Positions 27,828 to 37,304 of a stretch of 64,000 nt of DNA are shown here, piece after piece. The notes under the pieces were generated by a model, which worked only from the letters and a program-made list of their open reading frames with translations, was not told the origin of the DNA and searched no databases. Every line of letters begins with the position of its first letter. Position 1 is the first letter of the stretch. The position numbers and the translations under genes are program-made. The DNA is from Phycisphaerales bacterium (lineage in GTDB: Bacteria > Planctomycetota > Phycisphaerae > Phycisphaerales > UBA1924), in contig JARGPA010000018.1 of assembly GCA_029213305.1 (NCBI GenBank), forward strand, positions 1 through 64,000. Direction: 5' to 3'.

Positions 27828-29270
27828 ATGCAAGACCAGTTCATCATCGCCGTCCTATTGGGCTACCTCCTCCTCGGAGCAGGTTTGGTGGTATTTCTCG
27901 GCGGTCTCCGTGGTGTCATGGCTGCAATTGTAATTGGATGGTTCTTTCTCCCTCCAGGTCGAGGCGTAAACCTCCCTGGACTCCCCCAATATACCAAGGA
28001 GTTCGCGGTCTCTTACGCGATCTTAATCGGAGTTATATTTTCCGACTCTACTCGATTACTCAGTTTCAAACCAAAGCTTCTTGATATCCCGATGGCGGTC
28101 TGGCTTATCGCGCCGCTCTTCTCGTCAGTTACCAATGGACTGGGTTACTATGAAGGATTCTCGGGAGTCTATTTCAACATATTCGTATTTGGTGTTCCAT
28201 ATCTGATGGGACGGATATATATCCGCACACCTAACGATGTGAAAACTGTCGCAATCTGGTTTGTCATTGCAGGCGTCATCGCAATCCCATTTGCCCTGTG
28301 GGAATCTCGCATGAGTCCAAACCTGAACAACATGCTTTACGGGTACAAGTTCCATAAAGATCACATGACACGAAGATTGGGCGGATATCGCCCGACCATC
28401 TTCATGCGTCATGGACTCGAAGTCGGACTCTGGATGGCGACATCGAGCGCAGTTGCCCTCTGGCTTTGGATTACTTCTGCGAAGAAAATCAAAATCTTCA
28501 AATACCGTATCCAAGGTATCGCAATAGTACTGTTATTCGCAACGATCATGAGTAGATCTTTAGGATCTCTGATCCTTCTTGCAGGGACGACAACCACGGC
28601 GTTTATCGTTCGCACAACCGGATTCAGGATCGCACTGATCGCGCTGGTACTTTTTCCATCGGTATATCTCAGTATTCGAATCTCGAATATTTGGTCCCCG
28701 GATCAGATGACCGCAATCATCCGCTCATTTGATGAAGAACGCGCCAAGTCACTCGAAGCACGACTCGGACAAGAACTCACAGTCTCAAAGCATGCACTCG
28801 AGCGCCCATTGTTCGGCTGGGGCGGCCAGAACAGATTTCGTCCAGTGAATGACGACGGAAGCATCACCCCGGTCGATGGGATGACGACGATCACATTTGG
28901 CAAGAATGGATTTGTAGGACTAATCTCGTTCCTTGGCGTCATCTCACTCCCAAGTTTTCTGATGATCCTAAGAATTCGAGGCCGAGAAATTACATCTGCA
29001 ATTTGGGCGCCCGCAGTTGGGATCATGCTTGGACTTGCGATCTTCTCAATCGACATGATGTTCAACGCGTTCTATACGCCGTTACATATCATCGGGATTG
29101 GAGCAATCGCGTCAGTCGCAGTGAATGCAAAGAAATGGCAACGCATTATGCTCAAACAACAACGGATGAACTCTCAGCAAATGCGAGACAATCAAAACTC
29201 AACAGACAACTCGCAGAATCCCCCAATGGCAATCCCCCCAAACGCGCGCCAATCCAGAAGAGCAAGCTAA
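27828..29270 (+). CDS. Polytopic membrane protein, probable O-antigen polymerase/ligase-like
   Basis: The 480-residue protein has roughly 10-12 hydrophobic segments beginning FIIAVLLGYLLLGAGLVVFL, a large loop with WESRMSPNLNNMLYGYKFHK, and a C-terminal cytoplasmic tail rich in Gln/Asn. A late loop contains RPLFGWGGQNRF, similar to the Wzy_C/O-antigen ligase signature in which a short Gly-Trp-Gly turn follows a positively charged region. It is the natural candidate for the polymerase of the exopolysaccharide. Sequence identity in this class is always low, so the call rests on topology and context. The start has only a weak ribosome binding site. Confidence 0.7.
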   Translation: MQDQFIIAVLLGYLLLGAGLVVFLGGLRGVMAAIVIGWFFLPPGRGVNLPGLPQYTKEFAVSYAILIGVIFSDSTRLLSFKPKLLDIPMAVWLIAPLFSSVTNGLGYYEGFSGVYFNIFVFGVPYLMGRIYIRTPNDVKTVAIWFVIAGVIAIPFALWESRMSPNLNNMLYGYKFHKDHMTRRLGGYRPTIFMRHGLEVGLWMATSSAVALWLWITSAKKIKIFKYRIQGIAIVLLFATIMSRSLGSLILLAGTTTTAFIVRTTGFRIALIALVLFPSVYLSIRISNIWSPDQMTAIIRSFDEERAKSLEARLGQELTVSKHALERPLFGWGGQNRFRPVNDDGSITPVDGMTTITFGKNGFVGLISFLGVISLPSFLMILRIRGREITSAIWAPAVGIMLGLAIFSIDMMFNAFYTPLHIIGIGAIASVAVNAKKWQRIMLKQQRMNSQQMRDNQNSTDNSQNPPMAIPPNARQSRRAS

Positions 29271-29297
29271 TCAGTCAACCGACTTCAAAGGTATCAA

Positions 29298-29792
29298 ATG
29301 AAAATCACGCAACCAGAGCATCTGAATATCCCGTTGATCGAAGCTCATGAAATCGCAAAGAATGAGCGTCGACCAATCTTTGTTCCTACGAATCACTTCA
29401 CTGATGATCGAGGATGGTCACTCATGAACCAACTCCAAGGCGTCATGGGACCCGAAGGACAAGTCAACTTCTCGGTTCAATATCCAGGGGTGATCAAAGC
29501 TTGGCATCGCCATTCTCTCCAAACGGATTTCTGGATGGGACTGGTTGGACATCTCAAGGTAGGTGTCTACGACCAAGAAGAATCAAAGGCATGGTCAATC
29601 GTGATCGGAGAAAAACGCCCAGGCACGGTCATCATCCCCCCCCCTCTCTGGCACGGCGCTGCGACGGTCGGTCCCACTCAAGCAGGGTTGTTGTACTATG
29701 TCACTCACAGTTACAATCCTCAAGCTCCAGATGAGGAACGAACAAGTCCTGATGCATTCCCAGGGTTCCCATGGGAAGTTGAGCATAAATGA
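29298..29792 (+). CDS. dTDP-4-dehydrorhamnose 3,5-epimerase family protein (RmlC-like cupin)
   Basis: The 164-residue cupin has FTDDRGWSLMNQLQG, YPGVIKAWHRHSLQTDFW (catalytic-His region near H70), VIIPPPLWHGAA and YNPQAPDEER, the standard order of RmlC motifs. RmlC converts dTDP-4-keto-6-deoxyglucose to the rhamnose configuration. The active-site region is somewhat divergent (KAWHRH instead of RGLHYQ), so a related epimerase activity is possible. The last 4 bases overlap rmlD. No rmlA or rmlB is present in the window. Confidence 0.82.
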   Translation: MKITQPEHLNIPLIEAHEIAKNERRPIFVPTNHFTDDRGWSLMNQLQGVMGPEGQVNFSVQYPGVIKAWHRHSLQTDFWMGLVGHLKVGVYDQEESKAWSIVIGEKRPGTVIIPPPLWHGAATVGPTQAGLLYYVTHSYNPQAPDEERTSPDAFPGFPWEVEHK

Positions 29793-30703
29793 CCCTTTCA
29801 TCAAACCAATCAATTCATTCTCCTCGACAAATCCCAAAGCGAGTGCTTATTCTCGGCGCGACAGGGATGGTCGGCCGAGCATGGGTCGAAAAACTCGAAT
29901 CAAACAAGATTCGTTATCGCGCTGTATCTCGGCCAGAGTTTGACTTAATGGATCCAATATCCATTTCCGAATGTATCACAGAAGAGTATGATCTCGTTGT
30001 GAATGCTGCTGCATGGACGGATGTCGACGGAGCAGAATCCGAGGAAACCTGTGCAACTCGTGCAAACGGGGAATCACTTGCTGAAATCGCTCAACTCTGC
30101 AAAGACATTGACGCAACTCTGATTACATACTCTACAGACTATGTTTTCTCAGGGGATGGTGATGCACCCTATCCTACGGATGCGCCAAACGATCCAGTGA
30201 ATGCATATGGCCGATCCAAGCTTGTAGGCGAAAAAACCCTCTCAGCATCAACCTCATCTCACATTTTGATTCGTACAAGCTGGGTCTACGCACCTTGGGG
30301 GAACAACTTTGTTCGCACTATCTGGAATCTTGCAAAGACTCGAGATGAACTCCAAGTTGTAAACGATCAACAAGGTCGACCGACGAGTGCTCAACAACTC
30401 GCACACAACTCTTTCAATCTGTATCTCAAAGGCGCCCAAGGAGTTTGGCACCTTAGTGATGATGGAGAATGCACCTGGTTTGATCTTGCGACTCAAATCG
30501 CAAAGCGTTCAAATCCACAATGCAATGTAAACCCGTGCTCATCTGACCAGTATCCTCGCCCTGCGAAACGACCTGCTTATTCAACCCTTGATATCTCTGA
30601 GTCGATGAAACTTGTAGGGACAATCAAAAATTGGCAAGACTGTGTTGCAGCAGTATGCAATGCTCTAATTGATGCTGAAGCTCAAACGTCTAGTACAAAT
30701 TAA
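29789..30703 (+). CDS. rmlD: dTDP-4-dehydrorhamnose reductase
   Basis: The 304-residue short-chain dehydrogenase completes dTDP-L-rhamnose synthesis. It shows the nucleotide-binding VLILGATGMVGRAWVEKL, VVNAAAWTDVDGAES, ITYSTDYVFSGDGDAPYP, the catalytic YGRSKLVGE (Tyr-x3-Lys), LIRTSWVYAPWGNNFVRT and NDQQGRPTSA, all typical of RmlD. Translation is coupled to the rmlC-like gene by a 4-base overlap. Confidence 0.93.
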   Translation: MTLSSNQSIHSPRQIPKRVLILGATGMVGRAWVEKLESNKIRYRAVSRPEFDLMDPISISECITEEYDLVVNAAAWTDVDGAESEETCATRANGESLAEIAQLCKDIDATLITYSTDYVFSGDGDAPYPTDAPNDPVNAYGRSKLVGEKTLSASTSSHILIRTSWVYAPWGNNFVRTIWNLAKTRDELQVVNDQQGRPTSAQQLAHNSFNLYLKGAQGVWHLSDDGECTWFDLATQIAKRSNPQCNVNPCSSDQYPRPAKRPAYSTLDISESMKLVGTIKNWQDCVAAVCNALIDAEAQTSSTN

Positions 30704-30733
30704 AAAAGCGGAAAAGGATTTCCTTTTCCGCTT
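30700..30733 (-). terminator. Intrinsic terminator for the downstream-most sorting-tail gene
   Basis: AAGCGGAAAAGGA (30706-30718) pairs with TCCTTTTCCGCTT (30721-30733). Read on the minus strand, the stem is followed by a run of T. It lies 34 bases beyond the stop of the 30768-31484 gene and also borders the rmlD stop, so it may block read-through in both directions. Confidence 0.85.
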
Positions 30734-30767
30734 CGATGATCAGTTCTAAGATCGATTCTAAAATCGT

Positions 30768-31484
30768 TTATCGGCTAGCACGATTCTTCATACGAGCAAC
30801 GCCAGCGAGTCCACCAAGAGTGAGCAAGCCTGCGAATGCTGCAGTTGGAAGTGGAACGATGAAGAGTTGATCTTGTGTATCTTCATTAATCATTGCTTTG
30901 AGGCCTGCAACGGTTCCCCAAGTGTTGTTATCCATGTAGTTCTGGATGTCTGCCATTGCAGTCGCAACATCAGTTTGACCTGCAGCTGCTTCAACTGTTG
31001 AGTTATCAAGTACCATCTTCCAGATCATACCTTGAATACCTGCTAGTTGAGCATTAGTAACTGTGTTTGCAGACAAGTCCGCGTTGAGCCATCCCATTGC
31101 GATTGCAGCAGCAACAACTGCATGAACTTCAGCTTCATCAGCTGCGTCATAAGCAGGTACGCCTGCGCCACCTTCTGGGTTAGGACCGTTTGCAATAGAA
31201 TCTACATCGTAAGTGTAACTTCCTGTGCGGACGTTCTGAAGTTCGATACAGAAAGTAACGAATGAACCACTCGCGAACTGTCCTGCACCTCGATCGCCAC
31301 CCATATCGGTGTAATCGAAACCAAAGTGTCCAGCATTGAAGTTCTGATCGATGAATCCACCGTTATCAATGTGGATTGCTCCTTCGATACCAGTGAGTCC
31401 GGTGTATTCTGCATCAAACCCTGCAGTTGCAGCGCCTGTGAATGCAGCCAAAGTCATTGCGATGTAAGCAGTCTTCTTTTTCAT
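30768..31484 (-). CDS. Exosortase-sorted surface protein, paralog 1 (VPLP-type C-terminal tail)
   Basis: The 238-residue protein has a signal peptide (MKKKTAYIAM, then AAFTGAATAG), a mature domain of about 180 residues and a C-terminal sorting tail from residue 210: VPLPTAAFAGLLTLGG, a hydrophobic helix and a basic end (RMKNRASR). This is a planctomycete variant of PEP-CTERM that an exosortase should cleave; one is encoded 11 kb away. The mature part has two Cys and repeated Ala-rich helices (CIELQNVRTG, GIQGMIWKMVL). It is a tandem paralog of the next gene. Ribosome binding site GAGGG lies upstream. Function probably structural or matrix-associated. Confidence 0.85.
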   Translation of the reverse strand: MKKKTAYIAMTLAAFTGAATAGFDAEYTGLTGIEGAIHIDNGGFIDQNFNAGHFGFDYTDMGGDRGAGQFASGSFVTFCIELQNVRTGSYTYDVDSIANGPNPEGGAGVPAYDAADEAEVHAVVAAAIAMGWLNADLSANTVTNAQLAGIQGMIWKMVLDNSTVEAAAGQTDVATAMADIQNYMDNNTWGTVAGLKAMINEDTQDQLFIVPLPTAAFAGLLTLGGLAGVARMKNRASR

Positions 31485-31698
31485 AGCTTTTCCCTCATCC
31501 AGAATTCACTGGAACTGATCTTTATCTCAACATGACGAGTCGTGCGAGATCGAATACAGATTGATCGTCTCACTCTCTTACTCCATGACCAATTTAGCAC
31601 ATTCGATGGGAAATTAGAACTGGAAACATTTATTTCTCAGAATATTCTAAAAAAATCACCCCACGAACACTAACCGTACATCAACTGAATTCGTTGTA

Positions 31699-31730
31699 TA
31701 AAAAACGGAGAAGAACTTAGTTCTTCTCCG
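31699..31730 (-). terminator. Intrinsic terminator of sorting-tail paralog 2
   Basis: CGGAGAAGAAC (31706-31716) pairs with GTTCTTCTCCG (31720-31730). On the minus strand a T run follows. It lies 37 bases after the stop of the 31767-32483 gene, so the two paralogs are probably separate transcripts. Confidence 0.85.
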
Positions 31731-31766
31731 CCTTGAATAGTGTGAGATCAGATTCAGTAGAATCTG

Positions 31767-32483
31767 TTATCGTCTGCGGATTCGTGAGAATCCTGCAAGT
31801 CCACCGAGAGTGATCAGACCAGCAAATGCTGCGGTCGGAAGTGGAACGATGAAGAGCTGATCTTGTGTGTCAGCATTCAACATTGCTCTGAGGTTGGACA
31901 TAGTACCCCAAGTGTTGTTATCAAGGTAATCTTGGATATCTGCCATTGCTGTTGCAACATCAGTTTGTCCTGCAGCTGCTTCAACGACTGCTTCGTCGAG
32001 AACCATCTTCCAGATCATTCCTTGGATACCCGCGAGTTGCTCGTTTGTAGCAGATGCAGCTGAAAGATCGCTGTTGATCCAACCCATTGCGACTGCAGCG
32101 GATACGACGGCCATGACTTCTGCTTCATCAGCAGCGTCATATGCTGGGCCGCCAGCGCCTGGTGCTGGGTTTGGACCGTTGCTGATTTTGTCAACGCTGT
32201 ACTCGTGAACTCCGCCTGCGATTGCTTGGAGTTCAATACAGAATGTGTTGAATGATCCGCCGGAGAACTGGCCATTGCCACGCTCGCCGTCAGTATCAGC
32301 GTAGTTGAATCCGAAGTGACCTGCGCCGAAATCTGAGTTTACGGTGCCACCAGTAGCGGTGTTGTCAACATGGATTGCACCAGACACACCAGTAATCTGG
32401 GTGAATGCTGCCTTGAAGTCTGCCATTGCGATCCCTGACGAGAACGCGAGAGCTGCAGTTACGATTGCTGTACTCTTCTTCAT
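31767..32483 (-). CDS. Exosortase-sorted surface protein, paralog 2 (VPLP-type C-terminal tail)
   Basis: The 238-residue protein has a signal peptide (MKKSTAIVTAALAFSSGIAM), a mature domain closely matching paralog 1 (shared GIQGMIWKMVL, EAAAGQTDVATAMADIQ, DNNTWGT, DTQDQLFIVPLP), and a sorting tail from residue 213 ending in the basic SRIRRR. The equal length and similarity along the whole protein point to a tandem duplication. The ribosome binding site is GAGGGAAAAA before the ATG. Probably exported by Sec and then processed by the exosortase. Confidence 0.85.
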   Translation of the reverse strand: MKKSTAIVTAALAFSSGIAMADFKAAFTQITGVSGAIHVDNTATGGTVNSDFGAGHFGFNYADTDGERGNGQFSGGSFNTFCIELQAIAGGVHEYSVDKISNGPNPAPGAGGPAYDAADEAEVMAVVSAAVAMGWINSDLSAASATNEQLAGIQGMIWKMVLDEAVVEAAAGQTDVATAMADIQDYLDNNTWGTMSNLRAMLNADTQDQLFIVPLPTAAFAGLITLGGLAGFSRIRRR

Positions 32484-32784
32484 TTTTTCCCTCGATTCAG
32501 ACGATTGTCTAATCTTTTTTCATCTCACTCTAAACATATTGATCTTTCGATCAGTGATATCCTGCATGAACTTAATCATCCCTAATGAATAAGCAGATAC
32601 AGAATCCCTCAAATTGCAAAGCTATCGCTCTACAACCTCAGAATAGCACCATAAAGGCTTGAAATCGAAGAAAAAAGCATGATTCCGGTTGAGATTATAC
32701 AATTTTGACAAAATACCTACTAACAAACTACAAAACACACTCTTTGTGGAGCGTTATTGGTCTGCTATCAATGGTTTTAGGACA
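32484..32784. other. Intergenic region between sorting-tail paralog 2 and the TPR gene
   Basis: The region is 301 bases and AT-rich. It holds the upstream region of paralog 2, including a small inverted repeat TGATC-TTTC-GATCA at 32540-32553, about 57 bases from the start codon, that could be an operator or a leader hairpin. I see no clear terminator for the TPR gene and no further gene. Confidence 0.5.
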
Positions 32785-35700
32785 TTACTCGCCGAGTTCC
32801 ATTGCCCATTGATCGTCACCTAAACTGCGTAGACGATCAACTAAATCTTGGTTTTGTGTCGGCTCGTTTTGCAGCAGATTCATCACTCTTTGGAACGAGT
32901 TTGCAGCATCTTCTACTCGATTGCCGCCAAGTTGATATTGGACAATTGCGAGTCCCGCCCAGCCTTCAATATTTGAAGAATCAACCTCGATGGCGCGTAG
33001 AAAGGATGTTTCTGCATCGTTTAATCGCTCTGTCGCGATTTCTACCCAACCACGAGTCCCCCAGAACGACGGAGTATCACCCCAGAGCTCTGTTGCTTGA
33101 ACACTATAACGATATGCTTCATCCAACTCTTGTTGAGTTCCACCTTTGCGCTCGATGAGCATTGCAAGATTGTTATAGATAGATGCAGTGAATGGTCCAG
33201 GAGCAGGTTCTCGGCTCAATATCTCTCGATATTGGACCTCAGCAAACTCAGAGTTATCCGCTTCCATTGCATAACTTGCTGCTTGCGCTAGGTATCCAAG
33301 GTTTGTAGGTTCTAACTGATCTGCCTGGACCATGCCGTTATAAGCCAAACTCATGAAGTTTGATCTTAGAGTTGTATCACTTACAGAGAGAGCCATTACA
33401 TAGTTTGCTCTTGCCAATGAACTGATAGTTATTGGACTTGATGCATCAAGCTCGACTGCACGATTGATCGTATCGAGTGCCGGCTGTGCATATTCTGGGA
33501 TAAACGCCTCGAAGCGATTGATCATGAGCATCCATGAGTTTCCCAGAGTGACGAGCTCATCATCTTCGATATAAGGCGTAACCTTATCGAGCCAACTCGC
33601 AGCAATATTTGCGTCGGGTACTGAATACGCGACAAGGTTGAGCCAAACTCGTTGACGAATTTCCTTTGATGTAGCGAGTGCAGATTCGATCCGCGATGCA
33701 GTCATCGCAGGATCCTCACCCAGCTTTAACTGAGCATGCGAGAACACGAGGAGCACATCAATATTCTGAGATAGATCCGGATTGTTCACTGCACCCTGAA
33801 TGTAAGGCGAGAGCGTCTGTGATGCTTTCTCGAAGTTGTTCAGTAAAACCTCAGCTCTTGCAATAAGAATATCCGCATCGATTGGAGATCCGGTTACATT
33901 TGATCTCCAGAGAGTCGCGATTCGCTTCGCTTCGGTTGGGTTATTCGAATCAAGATATGCATTTCCCGCGATCCGCATTACTGTGGATTCTCCAGGCATG
34001 AACTTCGCTGCGCGATTCGCATACGCAGAGAGCTCAACAGGACCCATCCCGAGTTGTTGTAACTCAACTAATGCAAATCGTTGAATAGGTTGGAACTCAG
34101 GAAACTCATTGAGCATGCTAATTAGCAACCCTCGGAGTTCATTTGCAGGCCGATTCGGCTTCGCGGCGGTAAACTCGTCTACCCGTTTTACCGCGGCTTC
34201 TACGATTGGGTTTGATTCAACAGCCCCAGATTCAATTAACTGTGTCGCTGAAGTAAGTTGCCCATTAGACATGAGTGCGAGTGATTTAATCTCAGTGCTC
34301 TCAGGTAACTGAGCTTGAGCAAGTGTTACAAGTTCTTTCGCGTCATCATACCGTTGATCTCGGATAAAGCTTCTGATCAATAATGACCAGGCTTGTTCTG
34401 TCTCAGGTTCAGTCTCAATCAACTCTCGTAATAAGCGTTCGAACTCTGATGAAGAGATGTATGCTCTCGCAAATTTTGCGTGAACAAGCTTGGAATCAAC
34501 TGAGTCAAGTCCGTATCGCTTACCACTACTTGCAATGTCAACCCCATCACCTTGGTACCCAAACTTAGCAAACAAAGACGCAATCTCGAAAACCTGTTCC
34601 TCCGAAAGTGTCTCCGATTCGCGTAAATCATTTAATAGAGCGACCCCTTGAGATCTGTTCTGTTGTGCATGATAGATGTTTGCCAACTCGATCCCAGAGT
34701 CTAAAACAATATCAAGAGATTCTGTTTCATTGCGATAAACTCGAGCATATATATCCGCTGCGGAATCAAGCTCATTCATATTCTTGAAACGTTTCGCAAC
34801 TTGTCCCAAAATTTGGTAGTCATTTGGGAAACGAGATACAAACTCGAGAAGATGCTGACGCGAGCTTTCATTGTCATTGTTCTCGTAGCTCAAGTCCGCT
34901 GCTTCGAGTAAATAGTTCTGTGCGACTCGCCCATTCACCTGCCGTGAGATTACTAGATATTGATCTACTGCTCCTTGCATGTCTGGTTCGAATCGTTCTG
35001 ATTCTTCTAGATCTGGCGCGGGTTTCACTGCGAGCAATCTACCCAACATATTCCGTGCATAGATGTTGTCTTGTTCGTTTGCAACAACGCCTCGGATGAT
35101 CTCTAGAGCTTGCAATCGAGAATCCTTGGTGATTCTCTCCTTTGTGAGCGCTACAGCGCGCGCGAGTCGCAAACGCGAAGGCACTGCTTGCCCGGCAGTC
35201 GAGTTTAGTTCTACCACTTTAGCAATTAGTTCGTCAACCGCAACGATGTCCTTACCAATTGCATTTGAATCGATTGCTCTGTAGAGTAAATCTACATCCT
35301 CAGGATTCTGCGCAAGCAATGCACGCCATGCTTGCTCCGCTTCTGGGGAGTTAACTGCATCTAGATACTGTGTTCGGATAAGTGCCCAGGTATTTGGATC
35401 GTTTTCTCCAGCGTCAGCAATTCCGCGATCAATAAACGCAAGCCCTTCTTCGGCATCCCCTGATACATTCCATTTGTTTAGAGCAAACTGGAGTGCGCTC
35501 CGTGGAGAACTACTCGTCAATCTTTGAAGATCTATCCCGAGCTCATCTGCTACACCTAGTTGATATCGTGAATCAACCCCTAGCATAAGGATCGCTAACT
35601 GATCGTTTGGATTCGATTCCATTGCTCGCAACAAAATATTCTTCGCGTTCTCTGTCTTCCCCACTGACGCGTACATCGTTGCTATTTGAGGCGCAATCGT

Positions 35701-37281
35701 TGCAAGAGCTTCAGGGGAAATTTCACTTGCAGACTCGAATGGTGCGAGAACTTCGAGGATCTTTGTGCGACTGAGTTGACTAGATCTTGCTAGTTGTGAG
35801 ATCGATTGGAGTTGGATCGCAGATGCAATCGGATTCCGTGGCGCAATTCGTCCAAGCAAATCAACATAATCAATCACCTCTGCAAGTCTGTTTACAGCGC
35901 TGTATGTATCAATGATTCGAACGACGGGATCAATCCATCCAACATTTCCTGATGACTCATTCACATACTCCAACGATCGAACCCATTGGTCTTTTGCTTC
36001 TGCGATCCGACCATGTCTTGCGTAAATATCTCCAAGGACCAAGTTAAATGTTGGTTCTGTTGGATACATCTCAATCGCTTTTTTGATAATTGGACGCGCC
36101 TCTGCGGATTTGTTCTCGTTGAGTAGATCTCGGCCCTCGATGAGTCTTTGCCATGCTCGTGCACGAAAATCTAGATCAACTTCTGCAAGTTTCCCTAACA
36201 ACTCATTCGCGATTTCAGTTTGACCTTGATCCTTGGCTGCAAGTATTTGATAGCCGTACACATCTGCGACAGGATCTCCCTCTGAGTCTATATCTGCAAG
36301 ACTTGCGAGTGTTTCAAAGTCACTCTCCCAGTAGAGACGACGCGCGGACCAGACAATACTGTCATAGTCATTATTTTTGTTAGCTGTTGCGAGACGAACT
36401 TGCAATGAAAGATCGTATCTGCCTAGAACATTGAAGAGCCTGTTGATAAGCCCGGTAGATTCATGGCTCAGGTAAGTAGGATCTGAGTTAAAACTCTGTG
36501 ATGCTAGATTCAACCCAATGAGTCCCGCGAGTTCATCAACATATCGAGCAATCACTGGACTGCCTCGCTCTGCGTTTGCTAACTCATTGTCGCTTGTAAA
36601 TCTATTCCAATAATCTACGAGTTGAATATCAATCGACGGTTTCGTTGCAAGCATAGTTGCAATGTACTGATCAGACTCTTCAACTCGATCATCACTCTTG
36701 AGCCAGTGAACATACTCAAAGAAATCGACAAACGATGCTGATTCATTCTCGATACTCTGCGCATAAAGCTCTTCGAGTTCAGGATTATTGTCGTCGAGTA
36801 TTTCTACCGCATGACGAAGTTCCCTGAGTACTTCAATCGAGTTGTCACTATATTGCTTGCGGATTGTTTCGCCGAGCGTTTTCGCTTCGAGACTCATTCC
36901 AACAAGATTAAACAAAGGCAACAGCTCTTTTGATGCTTCGATATCACCTGGATTTGAAGTAAGGTACGAACGGTAAGATCGAATCGCAACCTTAATGTAC
37001 CCACCATCGCTCGTTTGAACCTTTGCTCTCGCACGCGCGAACGCGAGCTCAATCTCAGGTTCTGGATTGTCCGTGCGACTGAGATAACGCCCGAGCTGTT
37101 TGCTTGCTTCGGGGAGATCACCTGACTCGACCGCGGCTAAACCTTGTGATCGCATCGATTCGATTGAACGATTTGCTTGCCATGGTCGAATCACGAAATA
37201 TCCGACAAGGACAAGAAGGACTACAGACGCGAGCGAACCCAATAAAATGATCCGTCGGAAAGTTCTAGGTTTGAGTGCCAT
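32785..37281 (-). CDS. Giant TPR-repeat protein of the exosortase/exopolysaccharide system
   Basis: The 1498-residue protein has a short cytoplasmic N-terminus (MALKPRTFRR), one membrane helix (IILLGSLASVVLLVLVGYFV) and then an almost continuous array of tetratricopeptide helices, for example NLVLGDIYARHGRIAEAKDQ and EGWAGLAIVQYQLGG near the end. Most of it should lie in the periplasm. Position and form recall PrsT, the TPR protein of PEP-CTERM/exosortase loci, but that family is a shorter lipoprotein whereas this has a membrane anchor. It is the last gene of its operon, 23 bases after the sugar transferase. Likely a scaffold for polysaccharide export or assembly. Confidence 0.82.
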   Translation of the reverse strand: MALKPRTFRRIILLGSLASVVLLVLVGYFVIRPWQANRSIESMRSQGLAAVESGDLPEASKQLGRYLSRTDNPEPEIELAFARARAKVQTSDGGYIKVAIRSYRSYLTSNPGDIEASKELLPLFNLVGMSLEAKTLGETIRKQYSDNSIEVLRELRHAVEILDDNNPELEELYAQSIENESASFVDFFEYVHWLKSDDRVEESDQYIATMLATKPSIDIQLVDYWNRFTSDNELANAERGSPVIARYVDELAGLIGLNLASQSFNSDPTYLSHESTGLINRLFNVLGRYDLSLQVRLATANKNNDYDSIVWSARRLYWESDFETLASLADIDSEGDPVADVYGYQILAAKDQGQTEIANELLGKLAEVDLDFRARAWQRLIEGRDLLNENKSAEARPIIKKAIEMYPTEPTFNLVLGDIYARHGRIAEAKDQWVRSLEYVNESSGNVGWIDPVVRIIDTYSAVNRLAEVIDYVDLLGRIAPRNPIASAIQLQSISQLARSSQLSRTKILEVLAPFESASEISPEALATIAPQIATMYASVGKTENAKNILLRAMESNPNDQLAILMLGVDSRYQLGVADELGIDLQRLTSSSPRSALQFALNKWNVSGDAEEGLAFIDRGIADAGENDPNTWALIRTQYLDAVNSPEAEQAWRALLAQNPEDVDLLYRAIDSNAIGKDIVAVDELIAKVVELNSTAGQAVPSRLRLARAVALTKERITKDSRLQALEIIRGVVANEQDNIYARNMLGRLLAVKPAPDLEESERFEPDMQGAVDQYLVISRQVNGRVAQNYLLEAADLSYENNDNESSRQHLLEFVSRFPNDYQILGQVAKRFKNMNELDSAADIYARVYRNETESLDIVLDSGIELANIYHAQQNRSQGVALLNDLRESETLSEEQVFEIASLFAKFGYQGDGVDIASSGKRYGLDSVDSKLVHAKFARAYISSSEFERLLRELIETEPETEQAWSLLIRSFIRDQRYDDAKELVTLAQAQLPESTEIKSLALMSNGQLTSATQLIESGAVESNPIVEAAVKRVDEFTAAKPNRPANELRGLLISMLNEFPEFQPIQRFALVELQQLGMGPVELSAYANRAAKFMPGESTVMRIAGNAYLDSNNPTEAKRIATLWRSNVTGSPIDADILIARAEVLLNNFEKASQTLSPYIQGAVNNPDLSQNIDVLLVFSHAQLKLGEDPAMTASRIESALATSKEIRQRVWLNLVAYSVPDANIAASWLDKVTPYIEDDELVTLGNSWMLMINRFEAFIPEYAQPALDTINRAVELDASSPITISSLARANYVMALSVSDTTLRSNFMSLAYNGMVQADQLEPTNLGYLAQAASYAMEADNSEFAEVQYREILSREPAPGPFTASIYNNLAMLIERKGGTQQELDEAYRYSVQATELWGDTPSFWGTRGWVEIATERLNDAETSFLRAIEVDSSNIEGWAGLAIVQYQLGGNRVEDAANSFQRVMNLLQNEPTQNQDLVDRLRSLGDDQWAMELGE

Positions 37282-37304
37282 CGGGGCCTTTCGTGCGAAA
37301 TTAA

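Noticed and set aside
27659-28084. A 141-codon plus-strand frame ahead of and overlapping the polymerase-like gene, with an AAAGGAGACGGG stretch inside it
   Set aside because: The product has no motif, is Arg/Pro/Ser-rich as expected for a shifted reading of a membrane gene, and overlaps the convincing frame of the 480-residue membrane protein.
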